Assembly: GCA_016866235.1 (NCBI GenBank)
Contig: VGMW01000002.1
Location: 1-64,000, forward strand
DNA from: Bacteroidota bacterium
Lineage (GTDB): Bacteria; Bacteroidota; Bacteroidia; Cytophagales; Cyclobacteriaceae
Direction: 5' to 3'
Length of the DNA: 64,000 nt
Positions 51,134-59,844 of the stretch are shown here, piece after piece (the first letter of the stretch is position 1; each line of letters begins with the position of its first letter). The notes beneath the pieces are model-generated. The model was not told the DNA's origin. It did no database searches and was given only the letters and a program-made list of their open reading frames with translations. Both the position numbers and the translations under genes were made by a program.

Positions 51134-53980
51134 TTAGGATAGCTTTTCTTTCAAGAATTTCGCTGTATAGCCCTTTCCCTTTTTCACAACAGCTTCAGGA
51201 GTTCCTTGCGCAACGACAAAGCCACCCTCAGCATCGCCGCCTTCCGGTCCAAGATCAATTATCCAATCGGCACACTTTATGACTTCAAGATTATGTTCGA
51301 TGATAATCACACTATGCCCTCGGTCGACCAATGCCTGGATTGCTTTCATCAATTTTCCAATGTCATGAAAATGTAGTCCGGTCGTTGGTTCATCAAAGAT
51401 GAACAACACATTTTTTTCAGCTGGACTGTTTTTACCCAAAAAGGAAGCCAGTTTAACCCGCTGGGCTTCACCACCACTTAAAGAACTGGATGATTGGCCC
51501 AATTGAACATAACCCAAACCAACTTCGGCCAGCGGACTGATCCGGTCATGAATGGTTTTTCGATCAGCAAAAAACTCAAGGCTCTCTTCCACCGTCATGG
51601 CCAGAATATCGGAAATGTTCTTACCGTGGTATTCAACTTCTAGAATTTCCTGTTTGAAACGCTTACCACCACAACTTTCACAGGTGAGATGGATGTCGGC
51701 CATAAATTGCATTTCAACCGTAGTCACCCCTTCACCTTCACAGGTTTCGCAACGACCACCTTCAACATTAAATGAAAAGTGTGAAGGCTTGTAAGATCTG
51801 GTTTTGCTTAAGGGCAACTCAGCGAAAAACTGTCGGATGGCGTCGTAGGCCTTAATGTAACTCACAGGATTCGATCGCGATGACTTGCCAATCGGATTCT
51901 GATCAACAAACTCAACCAAACCAATCTGTCGGACTTCGCCATCCAACGAATCAAACTTTCCAGGATACTCAGTGCCTGTTCCCGTAGCCCTGCCAAGCGC
52001 AGGATAGAGAACTTTTCTAATCAAAGTAGATTTCCCTGACCCACTTACCCCGGTAACCACACACAAAACACCAAGTGGAAATTCGACGGTCAGGTTTTTT
52101 AAATTGTTCTCTCGTACACCGTGCAATACCACAGAATTATTCCACTTTCTTCTTACCGTCGGCACAGCCACGGAATCTTCTCCTGAAAGAAATTTCAGTG
52201 TGTATGATCTGTTGTTCGATGGACTGATTTTAGAAGCCCTCTTTGGTACAATGCCCTGATAAACCAATTCGCCGCCATGTCTGCCAGCATCTGGTCCAAT
52301 ATCAATCAGCTCATCAGCAGCACGCATGATCGCTTCTTCATGCTCAACCACAATTACGGTGTTGCCTAAATCGCGGAGTGACAAAAGAACTTCAACCATT
52401 TTTCCGGTATCCCGCGGGTGCAGTCCGATGCTGGGTTCGTCAAGGATATACATGGAGCCAACCAGTGCACTGCCCAACGAGGTCGCCAGTTTGATTCGCT
52501 GATATTCACCACCAGACAAAGAGGAGGTAAGGCGGTTTAAGGTGAGGTAGCCCAATCCAACTTTGTTCAGATAATCCAGGCGTGTTACAATTTCTGTAAG
52601 CAATCGCTCAGAAACTTTTTTATCAAAGTCTGGCAGCTGTAATTTTTTGAAAAACTCAAGCACCTGTCCAATGGGTAAAAGACAGATATCGGTGATCGAC
52701 GTATTTGAAATCTTCACGTAAGATGCGTCTTTCCTCAACCGCGTGCCCCTGCAATCCGGACAGGTGGTCCTTCCACGGTAGCGCGACAGCATCACTCGAT
52801 ACTGAATCTTATGCATTTTAGATTCAAGATGACGGAAGAACTGATGAATGCCCTTAAGTTCCCGGTTACCGTCCCAGAGCAGTTTTCTGTGGGCCGCTGA
52901 TAATTCGTTGTAAGGACGATGAATGGGGAAACCAAAATCAATCCCTCTTTTTAACCATGGCTTGGCCCATTCTCCCATTACTTCGCTTCTCCAGGGGGCA
53001 ACGCAACCATCAAAAAGTGAACGAGATTTATCGGGCACCACCAATTCCTCATCGATGCCAAGAATTTTTCCGAAACCCTCACAAGTGGTGCAGGCGCCGT
53101 AAGGATTATTGAAGCTGAAGAAATTAACCGACGGTTCTGTAAACGTGACCCCATCCGATTCAAAGCGATCAGAAAATTGTAGTGTTCCGGAATTTTCTAC
53201 GTGGATGATACAGTCGCCATGCCCTTCGTAAAAAGCAGTTTGTACCGAATCGGAGAGACGGAAAATGAATTCCTCATCATCTTTTTTTACGGCTGTTCGG
53301 TCGATCAACACTTCGACAGGCGTTTCCTGTTTGGCTTTGGCACTTTTCCTTTTTGGGGTCTCTGTGCTTTTGAGCAATTCCTCGATGAACTCAACCTTTC
53401 CTTCTTTTAATATTCTTGCGAAGCCTTTGCTCAATAGAACTTTAAGTTCGTCCTGCATCGAACGACCCTGAACAGGTTTAAGTGGACAGGTGATCGTAAT
53501 CCGGGTTCCTTCATTAAGTGCTATTACCGCATTCACCACATCGGTTACCGAATCTCGCCTCACCTCTTTACCTGTTTCCGGTGCATAGGTTTTGCCAACG
53601 CGCGCAAACAATAATTTGAGGTAATCATAAATTTCGGTGGTCGTGCCGACCGTAGATCTTGGATTTCGTGTGTTTACCTTTTGCTCAATGGCAATTGCCG
53701 GCGAAACACCTCTGATATAATCTACATCCGGTTTTTCCATCCGACCAAGAAATTGTCGGGCGTAAGAACTTAGGCTTTCTACATACATTCTTTGTCCTTC
53801 GGCAAACAAGGTATCGAACGCCAGCGAAGATTTTCCAGATCCCGATAATCCTGAAACCACCACAAGTTTATTTCTTGGAATGGCGACACTTAGGTTGCGC
53901 AGGTTGTTCACCCTTGCTTTACTGATGATGATGTACTCTCTTGGATCGAGTTCGTCGAGTGCTGCGCCTTGGATGGTCAT
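51134..53980 (-). CDS. uvrA: Excinuclease ABC subunit A
   Basis: UvrA recognises DNA damage and loads UvrB in nucleotide excision repair. The 948-residue length is normal. Walker A motifs are GLSGSGKSSLAFDTLF near residue 45 and GVSGSGKSTLIRKVL near 650; ABC signatures SLSGGEYQRIKLA and SLSGGEAQRVKLA; and two zinc modules (CTTCEGFGK with CPDCRGTR, and CETCEGEG with CESCGGKRF). A UvrA insertion with 'RSLFDGCVAPW' is present. The ATG overlaps the stop of a 47-codon open extension from the neighbouring aminotransferase gene by 4 bp. It is leftward, probably in one transcript with that gene. No LexA-like box was noticed. Confidence 0.97.
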   Translation of the reverse strand: MTIQGAALDELDPREYIIISKARVNNLRNLSVAIPRNKLVVVSGLSGSGKSSLAFDTLFAEGQRMYVESLSSYARQFLGRMEKPDVDYIRGVSPAIAIEQKVNTRNPRSTVGTTTEIYDYLKLLFARVGKTYAPETGKEVRRDSVTDVVNAVIALNEGTRITITCPLKPVQGRSMQDELKVLLSKGFARILKEGKVEFIEELLKSTETPKRKSAKAKQETPVEVLIDRTAVKKDDEEFIFRLSDSVQTAFYEGHGDCIIHVENSGTLQFSDRFESDGVTFTEPSVNFFSFNNPYGACTTCEGFGKILGIDEELVVPDKSRSLFDGCVAPWRSEVMGEWAKPWLKRGIDFGFPIHRPYNELSAAHRKLLWDGNRELKGIHQFFRHLESKMHKIQYRVMLSRYRGRTTCPDCRGTRLRKDASYVKISNTSITDICLLPIGQVLEFFKKLQLPDFDKKVSERLLTEIVTRLDYLNKVGLGYLTLNRLTSSLSGGEYQRIKLATSLGSALVGSMYILDEPSIGLHPRDTGKMVEVLLSLRDLGNTVIVVEHEEAIMRAADELIDIGPDAGRHGGELVYQGIVPKRASKISPSNNRSYTLKFLSGEDSVAVPTVRRKWNNSVVLHGVRENNLKNLTVEFPLGVLCVVTGVSGSGKSTLIRKVLYPALGRATGTGTEYPGKFDSLDGEVRQIGLVEFVDQNPIGKSSRSNPVSYIKAYDAIRQFFAELPLSKTRSYKPSHFSFNVEGGRCETCEGEGVTTVEMQFMADIHLTCESCGGKRFKQEILEVEYHGKNISDILAMTVEESLEFFADRKTIHDRISPLAEVGLGYVQLGQSSSSLSGGEAQRVKLASFLGKNSPAEKNVLFIFDEPTTGLHFHDIGKLMKAIQALVDRGHSVIIIEHNLEVIKCADWIIDLGPEGGDAEGGFVVAQGTPEAVVKKGKGYTAKFLKEKLS

Positions 53981-54120
53981 GGATAAAGAGTCCCAATATT
54001 ATCGAAACCGCCGACAAGCGCCTTAAAGAATAAATGAAATTGTGCGCCAATCAGATAATTGCCTTCGGGGGTCGTGAGGTTGGTCAGAGAAAGTACAGGT
54101 TTAGGAGTAAAGGTGGTTGT
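53978..54120 (-). other. In-frame 47-codon open extension downstream of the aminotransferase stop (possible gene remnant)
   Basis: After the aminotransferase TAA (54121-54123) the same frame stays open for 47 codons and ends at a TGA that overlaps the uvrA ATG (ATGA). No ATG, GTG or TTG lies in it. The conceptual peptide (ending 'KALVGGFDNIGTLYP') alternates hydrophobic and polar residues like an outer-membrane beta-barrel end. It could be a degraded gene end or chance; an open frame of this length is not rare. Confidence 0.2.
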
Positions 54121-54951
54121 TTAGTGGCGGCTTTGGATGTAGTGCCGCTCAGCCTCCAGTAATTTTTGTAGTAACAAACTGGCAACCGGACCAGGCTTAC
54201 CGTTACCAACCTGAAGACCGTCGACCGAAACAATAGATTGTATTCTTTTTGTGCTGCTCGTCAGGAAAATCTCAGATGCTTTTCGCACCTCATCGAGCGT
54301 TATCCTACGAATGTTTATGGGTTGACCAGGAATTTCCAGAAGCCTTTTCCGTGTAATGCCTTCAAGGATGTTGTGACCCGGAGTAAAAACCTCACCATTC
54401 TTGTTTACCACGAAAGCGTTGCATCGTGGAAACTCACTGATGCCTGCAGCGGTATAATATAAGACATCATCGGCCTTAAGCTCTTTAACTTTTTCCTGAA
54501 GCCACACGCCCATGGAGTAATTGATGGTTTTTGCTTCGGGGAGATCACGAACAAATTCATGGGTTATGATGCGAATGGCTTTAGGTTCACTTGGCGAAGG
54601 ATCAATTACAAAGGGTTGCTGAACAACCATAAAAGCTGGGCGACCAATTTGCCACGCGTCAGGAGAATCGCCGCCCGTGAGCACCATGCGAATACCGGCA
54701 TCGGTGAGTCCGTTCAATTCGCTGAGCTCCTTAAGAATTTTGATAAGCTCTTCATTGTTGTAGGGTACTTCCAACCGAAGCATTTCTGCTGATTTCCTGA
54801 ATCGGGCAAGATGGTCTTCTACATACAATAAAACCCCTTGCTGAAGTCTGAAAAAATCAAAGATGCCATAGCCTCTTTGAATCGAAAGATCTCCTATCGG
54901 AAGCATGGCTTCCCGCGCCTCTAAAAACCGATCGTTCAAAAATACCTTCAT
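54121..54951 (-). CDS. Class IV aminotransferase (branched-chain / D-amino acid aminotransferase or ADC lyase type)
   Basis: This is a 276-residue fold-type IV PLP enzyme. The N-terminal 'LPIGDLSIQRGYGIFDFFRL' is the family's dimer and substrate segment; the Schiff-base Lys is in 'AKTINYSMG' near residue 140; and 'EFPRCNAFVVN' with 'GHNILEGITRKRLL' gives the PLP-phosphate and C-terminal signatures. Substrate cannot be told apart among branched-chain, D-amino acid transaminase and aminodeoxychorismate lyase by sight, although 'GITR' and the length favour the D-amino acid/BCAT side. Leftward, probably cotranscribed with uvrA. Confidence 0.87.
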   Translation of the reverse strand: MKVFLNDRFLEAREAMLPIGDLSIQRGYGIFDFFRLQQGVLLYVEDHLARFRKSAEMLRLEVPYNNEELIKILKELSELNGLTDAGIRMVLTGGDSPDAWQIGRPAFMVVQQPFVIDPSPSEPKAIRIITHEFVRDLPEAKTINYSMGVWLQEKVKELKADDVLYYTAAGISEFPRCNAFVVNKNGEVFTPGHNILEGITRKRLLEIPGQPINIRRITLDEVRKASEIFLTSSTKRIQSIVSVDGLQVGNGKPGPVASLLLQKLLEAERHYIQSRH

Positions 54952-55068
54952 AGGTAGGTTCCGTTGCTGGAATCATTATAAACCGAGCCCAAGATAATCA
55001 GTGGGAACCATTGAAAAATTTGTCATTCCATTCCTTGGTGGGTTACTTTGAATTCCAAACGATTCTGC

Positions 55069-56175
55069 ATGAGAAACATCTGGACAATTCTGTTGATGAT
55101 TGGCCTCAAAGGCACCTTTGCCCAGGATAAGCCACTTGACCTGAAAATGGATTTTGAGGAATACGATCCCCCATCATCCCTCGTAGTAGCAGAGCATAAG
55201 CTGAATAAGGCCAAATTCCCTTTCATCGACATTCATAACCACTACGGCAATATGAATTCTGCTGATTTAGGAGAGCGCGTAAAGTACATGGATCAGCTCA
55301 ATATGAAAGTTATGGTCAACCTCAGCGGACGGGGTTTCCGGGGAAGCAGTGATCACCTGAAGTCCAGTCTGGAAAACATCCGGAAAAACCATCCCGGTCG
55401 TTTTGTTTTGTTCACGAATGTAGATTTTGCTGGCATTGATGAGCCAGGCTGGACAGAAAGAACCGTTCGCGAACTCGAGCAGGATGTTAAAGCGGGCGCG
55501 ATGGGTTTAAAAATTTATAAGAGCCTTGGCATCCACAGCAAAGACAGCAAAGGCAACCGGATAAAAGTAGATGATCCAAGAATTGATCCAGTGTGGGCCG
55601 CCTGTGGTCGATTGGGTATTCCGGTTTTGATTCATTCGGCCGATCCTAAACAATTTTGGGATCCGCTTGACAATAAAAACGAGCGGTGGTTGGAATTGAA
55701 ACTTCATCCCGGAAGACGGTACGGCAGTCATGAAGCTTCTTGGCAAACCATCATTGATGAGCAGCACCGGGTTTTTAAAAAGCACTCAAAAACAATTTTC
55801 ATTAATGCCCATCTGGGTTGGTATGGAAACGACCTTCAGAAATTGTCGACACTGATGGATCAAATGCCAAACATGTATACCGAGATCGGTGCCGTTATTG
55901 CTGAGCTCGGCCGTCAGCCGCGGGCTGCAAAAAATTTCCTGACGCGTTACCAGGACCGGGTATTGTTTGGGAAGGACAGCTGGGTTCCTGAGGAATACCA
56001 AACCTATTTCCGTGTATTGGAAACGGAGGATGAATATTTTCCGTACCACAAACGCTACCACGCCTTTTGGAAGATGTATGGTATTGGACTTCCAGACGAA
56101 ATCCTTAAAAAGATTTACTATAAAAACGCGCTGAGGCTAATGCCTGCGCTCGATGCCTCTGCTTTTCCGAAATAG
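55069..56175 (+). CDS. Exported amidohydrolase-family metal-dependent hydrolase
   Basis: From the ATG at 55069 (a TTG at 55048 is in frame) the protein has 368 residues and a signal peptide ('IWTILLMIGLKGTFAQ'). The amidohydrolase superfamily (TIM-barrel, amidohydro-rel_2 branch) is shown by the HNH-type metal motif 'FIDIHNHYG' near residue 55, 'LIHSADPKQFW', 'INAHLGWYGND' and the terminal Asp in 'VLFGKDSW'. Members hydrolyse lactones, amides or decarboxylate aromatics; an exported form is unusual for decarboxylases and points to a hydrolase. It stands alone and ends 2 bp from the convergent oxygenase gene. Confidence 0.87.
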   Translation: MRNIWTILLMIGLKGTFAQDKPLDLKMDFEEYDPPSSLVVAEHKLNKAKFPFIDIHNHYGNMNSADLGERVKYMDQLNMKVMVNLSGRGFRGSSDHLKSSLENIRKNHPGRFVLFTNVDFAGIDEPGWTERTVRELEQDVKAGAMGLKIYKSLGIHSKDSKGNRIKVDDPRIDPVWAACGRLGIPVLIHSADPKQFWDPLDNKNERWLELKLHPGRRYGSHEASWQTIIDEQHRVFKKHSKTIFINAHLGWYGNDLQKLSTLMDQMPNMYTEIGAVIAELGRQPRAAKNFLTRYQDRVLFGKDSWVPEEYQTYFRVLETEDEYFPYHKRYHAFWKMYGIGLPDEILKKIYYKNALRLMPALDASAFPK

Positions 56176-56176
56176 A

Positions 56177-56797
56177 TTATAAATGCCGTAGGTCGCTGTA
56201 TTGGTCGAGCATCCATCCGGTAAGCGATGCTCTTTCTCTTCCTGCAGGAAGAACTTCGTGCTCGATCGAATCACTTCTGAAGCAAATCAATTTTCCACCT
56301 TCAGGAAGAACCTCCAACGAGTGATCCGGAAAATACATTTTGAGTTGTCCGCCATCTTCCGCTTTCCAGCCTTCATTAAGATAGCATACGACTGAAATTT
56401 TTCGATGATCATCTTTTTTGAACTGATCCAAATGTCTTTTGTAGCCGGCACCGGCTGGATACCTCGCAATGTGAACCTCAAAATCCTTAAGGCCTAAAAA
56501 AAGGGTTCTGTTTAAATAAGTACGGAGCAATTCAATTTTTTCAAGGACAATTTTGAGCTCCATCGGAGCTGTTGCTGCATCAATCCATTGAATATGGTCG
56601 CCGCGGACCGCTTCATTGATTTGTTTGTTTTCCTTGCCAATACCCGCTTTTTGGAGTGTTTCGATGTCGGATTGCAGCACCTTCAGGCCTCTGATCGCAG
56701 CCACTTCCTCTTTTGAGAGAAAATTTTCAGCAATGCCATAACCTTTTTCGGCGAGTCCGTCAGCAATAAGTTCGAATTGATTTTGAAGTTCGTCCAC
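56177..56797 (-). CDS. 2-oxoglutarate/Fe(II)-dependent oxygenase (prolyl 4-hydroxylase/PKHD-like)
   Basis: This is a 206-residue cytoplasmic oxygenase. The iron ligands are the His-x-Asp of 'RHLDQFKKDD' near residue 119 and a distal His in 'SDSIEHEVLP'; the 2-oxoglutarate-binding Arg is in 'RERASLTGWML'. The build matches SM-20/Egl-9-type prolyl hydroxylases. A GTG at 56797 is the start because no ATG gives the complete N-terminus. Substrate unknown; eubacterial homologues hydroxylate prolines in EF-Tu, an attractive but untested idea. It is divergent from the LEA lipoprotein gene, 21 bp apart. Confidence 0.87.
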   Translation of the reverse strand: MDELQNQFELIADGLAEKGYGIAENFLSKEEVAAIRGLKVLQSDIETLQKAGIGKENKQINEAVRGDHIQWIDAATAPMELKIVLEKIELLRTYLNRTLFLGLKDFEVHIARYPAGAGYKRHLDQFKKDDHRKISVVCYLNEGWKAEDGGQLKMYFPDHSLEVLPEGGKLICFRSDSIEHEVLPAGRERASLTGWMLDQYSDLRHL

Positions 56798-56818
56798 AGC
56801 GCAGCAAATTTAGGTATT

Positions 56819-57265
56819 ATGTTGAAGCAGGTAATCGTTGGTGGCGTTATGGCCGTCCTGATTTTAATCAATGGATGTTCAGGGCCCAGTGATCTGGAAT
56901 TCAGAAAAGTTTCTAACGTGAAGTTTTCTATGATGGGCAAGCCTAAGGTAACCGCCGACGTGGTTTTGTACAATCCAAACCGTATTGCAATGGAGCTGCG
57001 CTCTGCCGATCTCGACATTCGGATTGATGGAAAAAGTGCAGGCAAGGTCAATCAGACCTTTCAACTTAAATTGCCCAAACAATCTGAGTTTGTTTTACCT
57101 GTGGAGGTTGGTTTGTCACTGAGGGAATCAGGGTTGCTGGGTACGTTGTTGGGGATGGTGAATGGGAAAACTTTAAAGGTTGAATTTATGGGAGAGGTTA
57201 AAGTGAAAATTAAATCAGTTCCCGCTTCGGTCAGGGTGTATCATACAGAAGAAATTAAACTTTGA
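56819..57265 (+). CDS. LEA14-type (water-stress/WHy domain) lipoprotein
   Basis: From the ATG at 56819 the protein has 148 residues; a lipobox (INGC, Cys20) marks a lipoprotein. The mature part is a single WHy/LEA type 2 immunoglobulin-like domain ('VTADVVLYNPNRIAMELRSADLDIRIDGKSAGK', 'LPVEVGLSLRES'), typical of periplasmic proteins in Bacteroidota. The next gene starts 4 bp after its stop, so it is translated with the DHp-like protein. Function unknown. Confidence 0.83.
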   Translation: MLKQVIVGGVMAVLILINGCSGPSDLEFRKVSNVKFSMMGKPKVTADVVLYNPNRIAMELRSADLDIRIDGKSAGKVNQTFQLKLPKQSEFVLPVEVGLSLRESGLLGTLLGMVNGKTLKVEFMGEVKVKIKSVPASVRVYHTEEIKL

Positions 57266-57269
57266 TATT

Positions 57270-57578
57270 ATGATTTGGTTGATATGGTTGTTGTTTCTGA
57301 TGCTTGCTGCCTCCGTTTATTTTCAAATCCGATCTGCCAATAAGATAGCCGTTTTGGAAAAGCGCCTTGCAGAAAATCCTGATATTGGCGACGAGGCGCG
57401 AAGGGTTAAAACCCGTCACGATTTAAAAGGGTACTTCAACCGGATCATGGCGCTCTCCAAGCTAATTCAAATGAGCGGGCCGGTGGATGAGGGTCAGCGT
57501 GATCTGCTCACCAAGATTGAAAAGGAATGTTCTGCCGGAACAGCATTTGTTAATCAGGTGATACCAAAAGTAGAGTAG
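57270..57578 (+). CDS. Membrane-anchored DHp (histidine-kinase dimerisation)-like protein without an ATPase domain
   Basis: The protein has 102 residues: an N-terminal membrane helix (residues 2-19), a short charged linker, and a two-helix hairpin from residue 44 to 98. The first helix begins 'RHDLKGYFNRIMALSKL', which resembles an H-box (EnvZ has SHDLRTPLTRI) with His50-Asp51; the second ('IEKECSAGTAFVNQV') lines up with the second DHp helix. No catalytic ATPase domain follows; the stop comes first. It could act like Spo0B-type or HPt phosphotransfer proteins, or as a decoy. Its stop lies 2 bp from that of the receiver-domain gene. The resemblance is by eye and the family assignment is inference. 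Confidence 0.6.
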   Translation: MIWLIWLLFLMLAASVYFQIRSANKIAVLEKRLAENPDIGDEARRVKTRHDLKGYFNRIMALSKLIQMSGPVDEGQRDLLTKIEKECSAGTAFVNQVIPKVE

Positions 57579-57580
57579 CG

Positions 57581-57967
57581 TTAGGAGAACAACATCTCTT
57601 CCTCTTTGCCGTCTAAAATGGCATTGAGCGAGTCGACGGCATTTTCATCTTTGATCACATAATCGCGGACGCCGCGGCGAATGAACCCCAGGACGATTTT
57701 CCCATCGTCCAGTCCACTTAGCATGATGATCTTCACCAGTCCTTTTTCAAAAGTTCCATTAAGTTTTTCGAAGAGGTCAATGCCTTTTATTCCGGGTAAG
57801 TCGAAATCAATGATAATGGCGTAAGGAGCCTGGGGATTGGTCGAAAGGTGATCCAGCGCAGCTTCTCCGGTTGAAAAATGGCGAACTGTTCTGCCGGGTT
57901 TAAGCATTAGCGACTTCCTGATATAAGTCGCATAGATTTCATCATCCTCAATCAGAAGAATTTCCAT
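57581..57967 (-). CDS. Single-domain response regulator (receiver only)
   Basis: From the ATG at 57967 (the longer frame start at 58033 adds residues unlike the family) the protein has 128 residues, just one CheY-like receiver. The acidic pair Glu7-Asp8-Asp9, phospho-acceptor Asp54 (IIIDFDLPG), Ser84 (MLSG) and Lys106 (VIKDEN) are all in place, so phosphorylation is expected. There is no output domain, so it acts by protein contacts, like CheY or Spo0F. It converges, with a 2-bp gap, on the DHp-like protein gene, the best candidate partner in the window. Confidence 0.93.
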   Translation of the reverse strand: MEILLIEDDEIYATYIRKSLMLKPGRTVRHFSTGEAALDHLSTNPQAPYAIIIDFDLPGIKGIDLFEKLNGTFEKGLVKIIMLSGLDDGKIVLGFIRRGVRDYVIKDENAVDSLNAILDGKEEEMLFS

Positions 57968-58114
57968 AAGAAAAAGCTGCCCCCAAAGGCCATGCAATAT
58001 AGTATTGGAGGATTCGATTTGGAATCGCTGCAATGATTTATAGCCTGGGGTTGTAGAAAATCCGGATAAAAATTAATTTCCAAATCGCTTATACTCAAAC
58101 CGACCCCCTAAATC

Positions 58115-59833
58115 ATGAGAATTATTCTGATCGTTTTACTTCTACCGGTAATGTTTGCCTGCTCCGGTCGCAAAGAGGCCGTGCAATTCAGCATTTCATT
58201 TAATGACTCACTTTCGGCTCAACAGCAAGACGGCCGCTTGTTGATTCTTCTATCATCGGATGCTACCGGCGAGCCCAGAATGAAAATCAATGACGGATTA
58301 AACTCTCAGATGGTGTTTGGAATTGATGTTGAGGGAATGAAACCCGGACAAACCGTTGAAATTGATTCAGCTTTCGGATATCCCGTCACTGAATTCAGGG
58401 ACATTCCTCCTGGAACCTATACCGTTCAGGTTTTACTCAATCGATATGAGACCTTCAACCTAAGCAATGGAAAAACCGTAAAGCTTCCCCCCGATCAGGG
58501 CGAAGGCCAGCAATGGAACAGAAAACCCGGCAACTTTTTGAGCAAGCCATTTACCATAGAACTTAAACCGGGCACCGGACAAAAGATTAAAGTGGAGATG
58601 ACCGAAGCAATACCTGCCATTAAAGAGCCTGAGGATTCCAAATACATAAAGCACATCAAAATTCAGAGTAAGCTCTTATCGGACTGGTGGGGCAAGCCAA
58701 TGTTTTTGGGTGCACACGTTCTGGTACCGGAAGGATTCGAGGAGCATCCGGAAGCACGCTATCCGCTAATGATTTACCACGGGCACTTCCCTTCTGATTT
58801 TGGTGGATTTCAAACCACTCCGCCCGATGCCAACATGGACACCACCGATTACAGCTCACGGTTTGGAATTTATGGCTACGCAAAAATTCAGGAGCAGGAA
58901 GCGTACAATTTTTACAAACAATGGACCTCTCCAAAGTTTCCAAGATTTCTAGTAATTGAAATCCAGCACGCTAATCCTTACTATGATGATTCATACGCTG
59001 TAAACTCAGCCAACCTGGGGCCTTATGGAGATGCCATCATGAAGGAATTGATTCCAGCCATCGAAGAAAAATTCCGAGGCATCGGACAGGGTTGGGCAAG
59101 GTTCACTTATGGTGGTTCCACCGGTGGATGGGAAGCACTGGCGGTTCAAATGTTTTATCCTGACGAATTCAATGGCTGTTTTGCCGCCTGTCCCGACCCC
59201 ATCGATTTCCGGGCGATGTGCTTGGTGGACATTTACAGTGATAAGAATGCATTCTATTATGAGAGCAATTACAAGCAGCTCCAAAAACCTGCACACCGCG
59301 ATTACCTTGGACAAATTCAAAGCACCATGAAGGAGGCCAATCACTATGAGTTGGCTTTGGGCGATAAATCAAGATCAGGACAGCAGTGGGACATCTGGGA
59401 GGCGGTTTATTCACCTATGGGTGAGGACGGTTATCCGAAGCGGATTTTTAATAAGCGCACCGGTGAAATCGATCAGGAAGTTGCCAACTACTGGCGCGAA
59501 AATTATGACCTGCGCTACATCCTGGAGCGTGATTGGAAAACTCTTGGACCGAAGCTTAAGGGTAAGATTCATATTTTCTGTGGCGATATGGACAACTACT
59601 ACCTCAACAATGCAGTGTACCTGATGGAAGACTTTCTGAAGAAAACCAACAATCCTTTTTATACTGGTGAAGTGGATTACGGCGATCGGGCAGAGCACTG
59701 CTGGAACGGCGATCATGAAAATCCGAATTACATCTCCAGGTTACGGTACAATACCATGTACCTGCCGAGAATTCTAAAACGTATTTCTGAATCGGCACCC
59801 AGCGGAGCAGACGTAAAAAGCTGGAGATATTAA
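58115..59833 (+). CDS. Esterase-like alpha/beta-hydrolase lipoprotein
   Basis: This is a 572-residue lipoprotein (lipobox MFAC, Cys16). Residues 25-170 are an Ig-like beta domain; from about 200 an alpha/beta hydrolase of the esterase D/enterochelin-esterase type begins. The nucleophile Ser335 is in the elbow YGGSTGGWEA, with Asp and His candidates near the C-terminus (VDYGDRAEHCW). Family members of this build are labelled putative esterases in Bacteroidota and act on an exported ester or peptide substrate. A beta-lactamase-like hydrolase gene follows 11 bp later; the two are probably cotranscribed. Confidence 0.83.
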   Translation: MRIILIVLLLPVMFACSGRKEAVQFSISFNDSLSAQQQDGRLLILLSSDATGEPRMKINDGLNSQMVFGIDVEGMKPGQTVEIDSAFGYPVTEFRDIPPGTYTVQVLLNRYETFNLSNGKTVKLPPDQGEGQQWNRKPGNFLSKPFTIELKPGTGQKIKVEMTEAIPAIKEPEDSKYIKHIKIQSKLLSDWWGKPMFLGAHVLVPEGFEEHPEARYPLMIYHGHFPSDFGGFQTTPPDANMDTTDYSSRFGIYGYAKIQEQEAYNFYKQWTSPKFPRFLVIEIQHANPYYDDSYAVNSANLGPYGDAIMKELIPAIEEKFRGIGQGWARFTYGGSTGGWEALAVQMFYPDEFNGCFAACPDPIDFRAMCLVDIYSDKNAFYYESNYKQLQKPAHRDYLGQIQSTMKEANHYELALGDKSRSGQQWDIWEAVYSPMGEDGYPKRIFNKRTGEIDQEVANYWRENYDLRYILERDWKTLGPKLKGKIHIFCGDMDNYYLNNAVYLMEDFLKKTNNPFYTGEVDYGDRAEHCWNGDHENPNYISRLRYNTMYLPRILKRISESAPSGADVKSWRY

Positions 59834-59844
59834 ACAAGAGCCCC

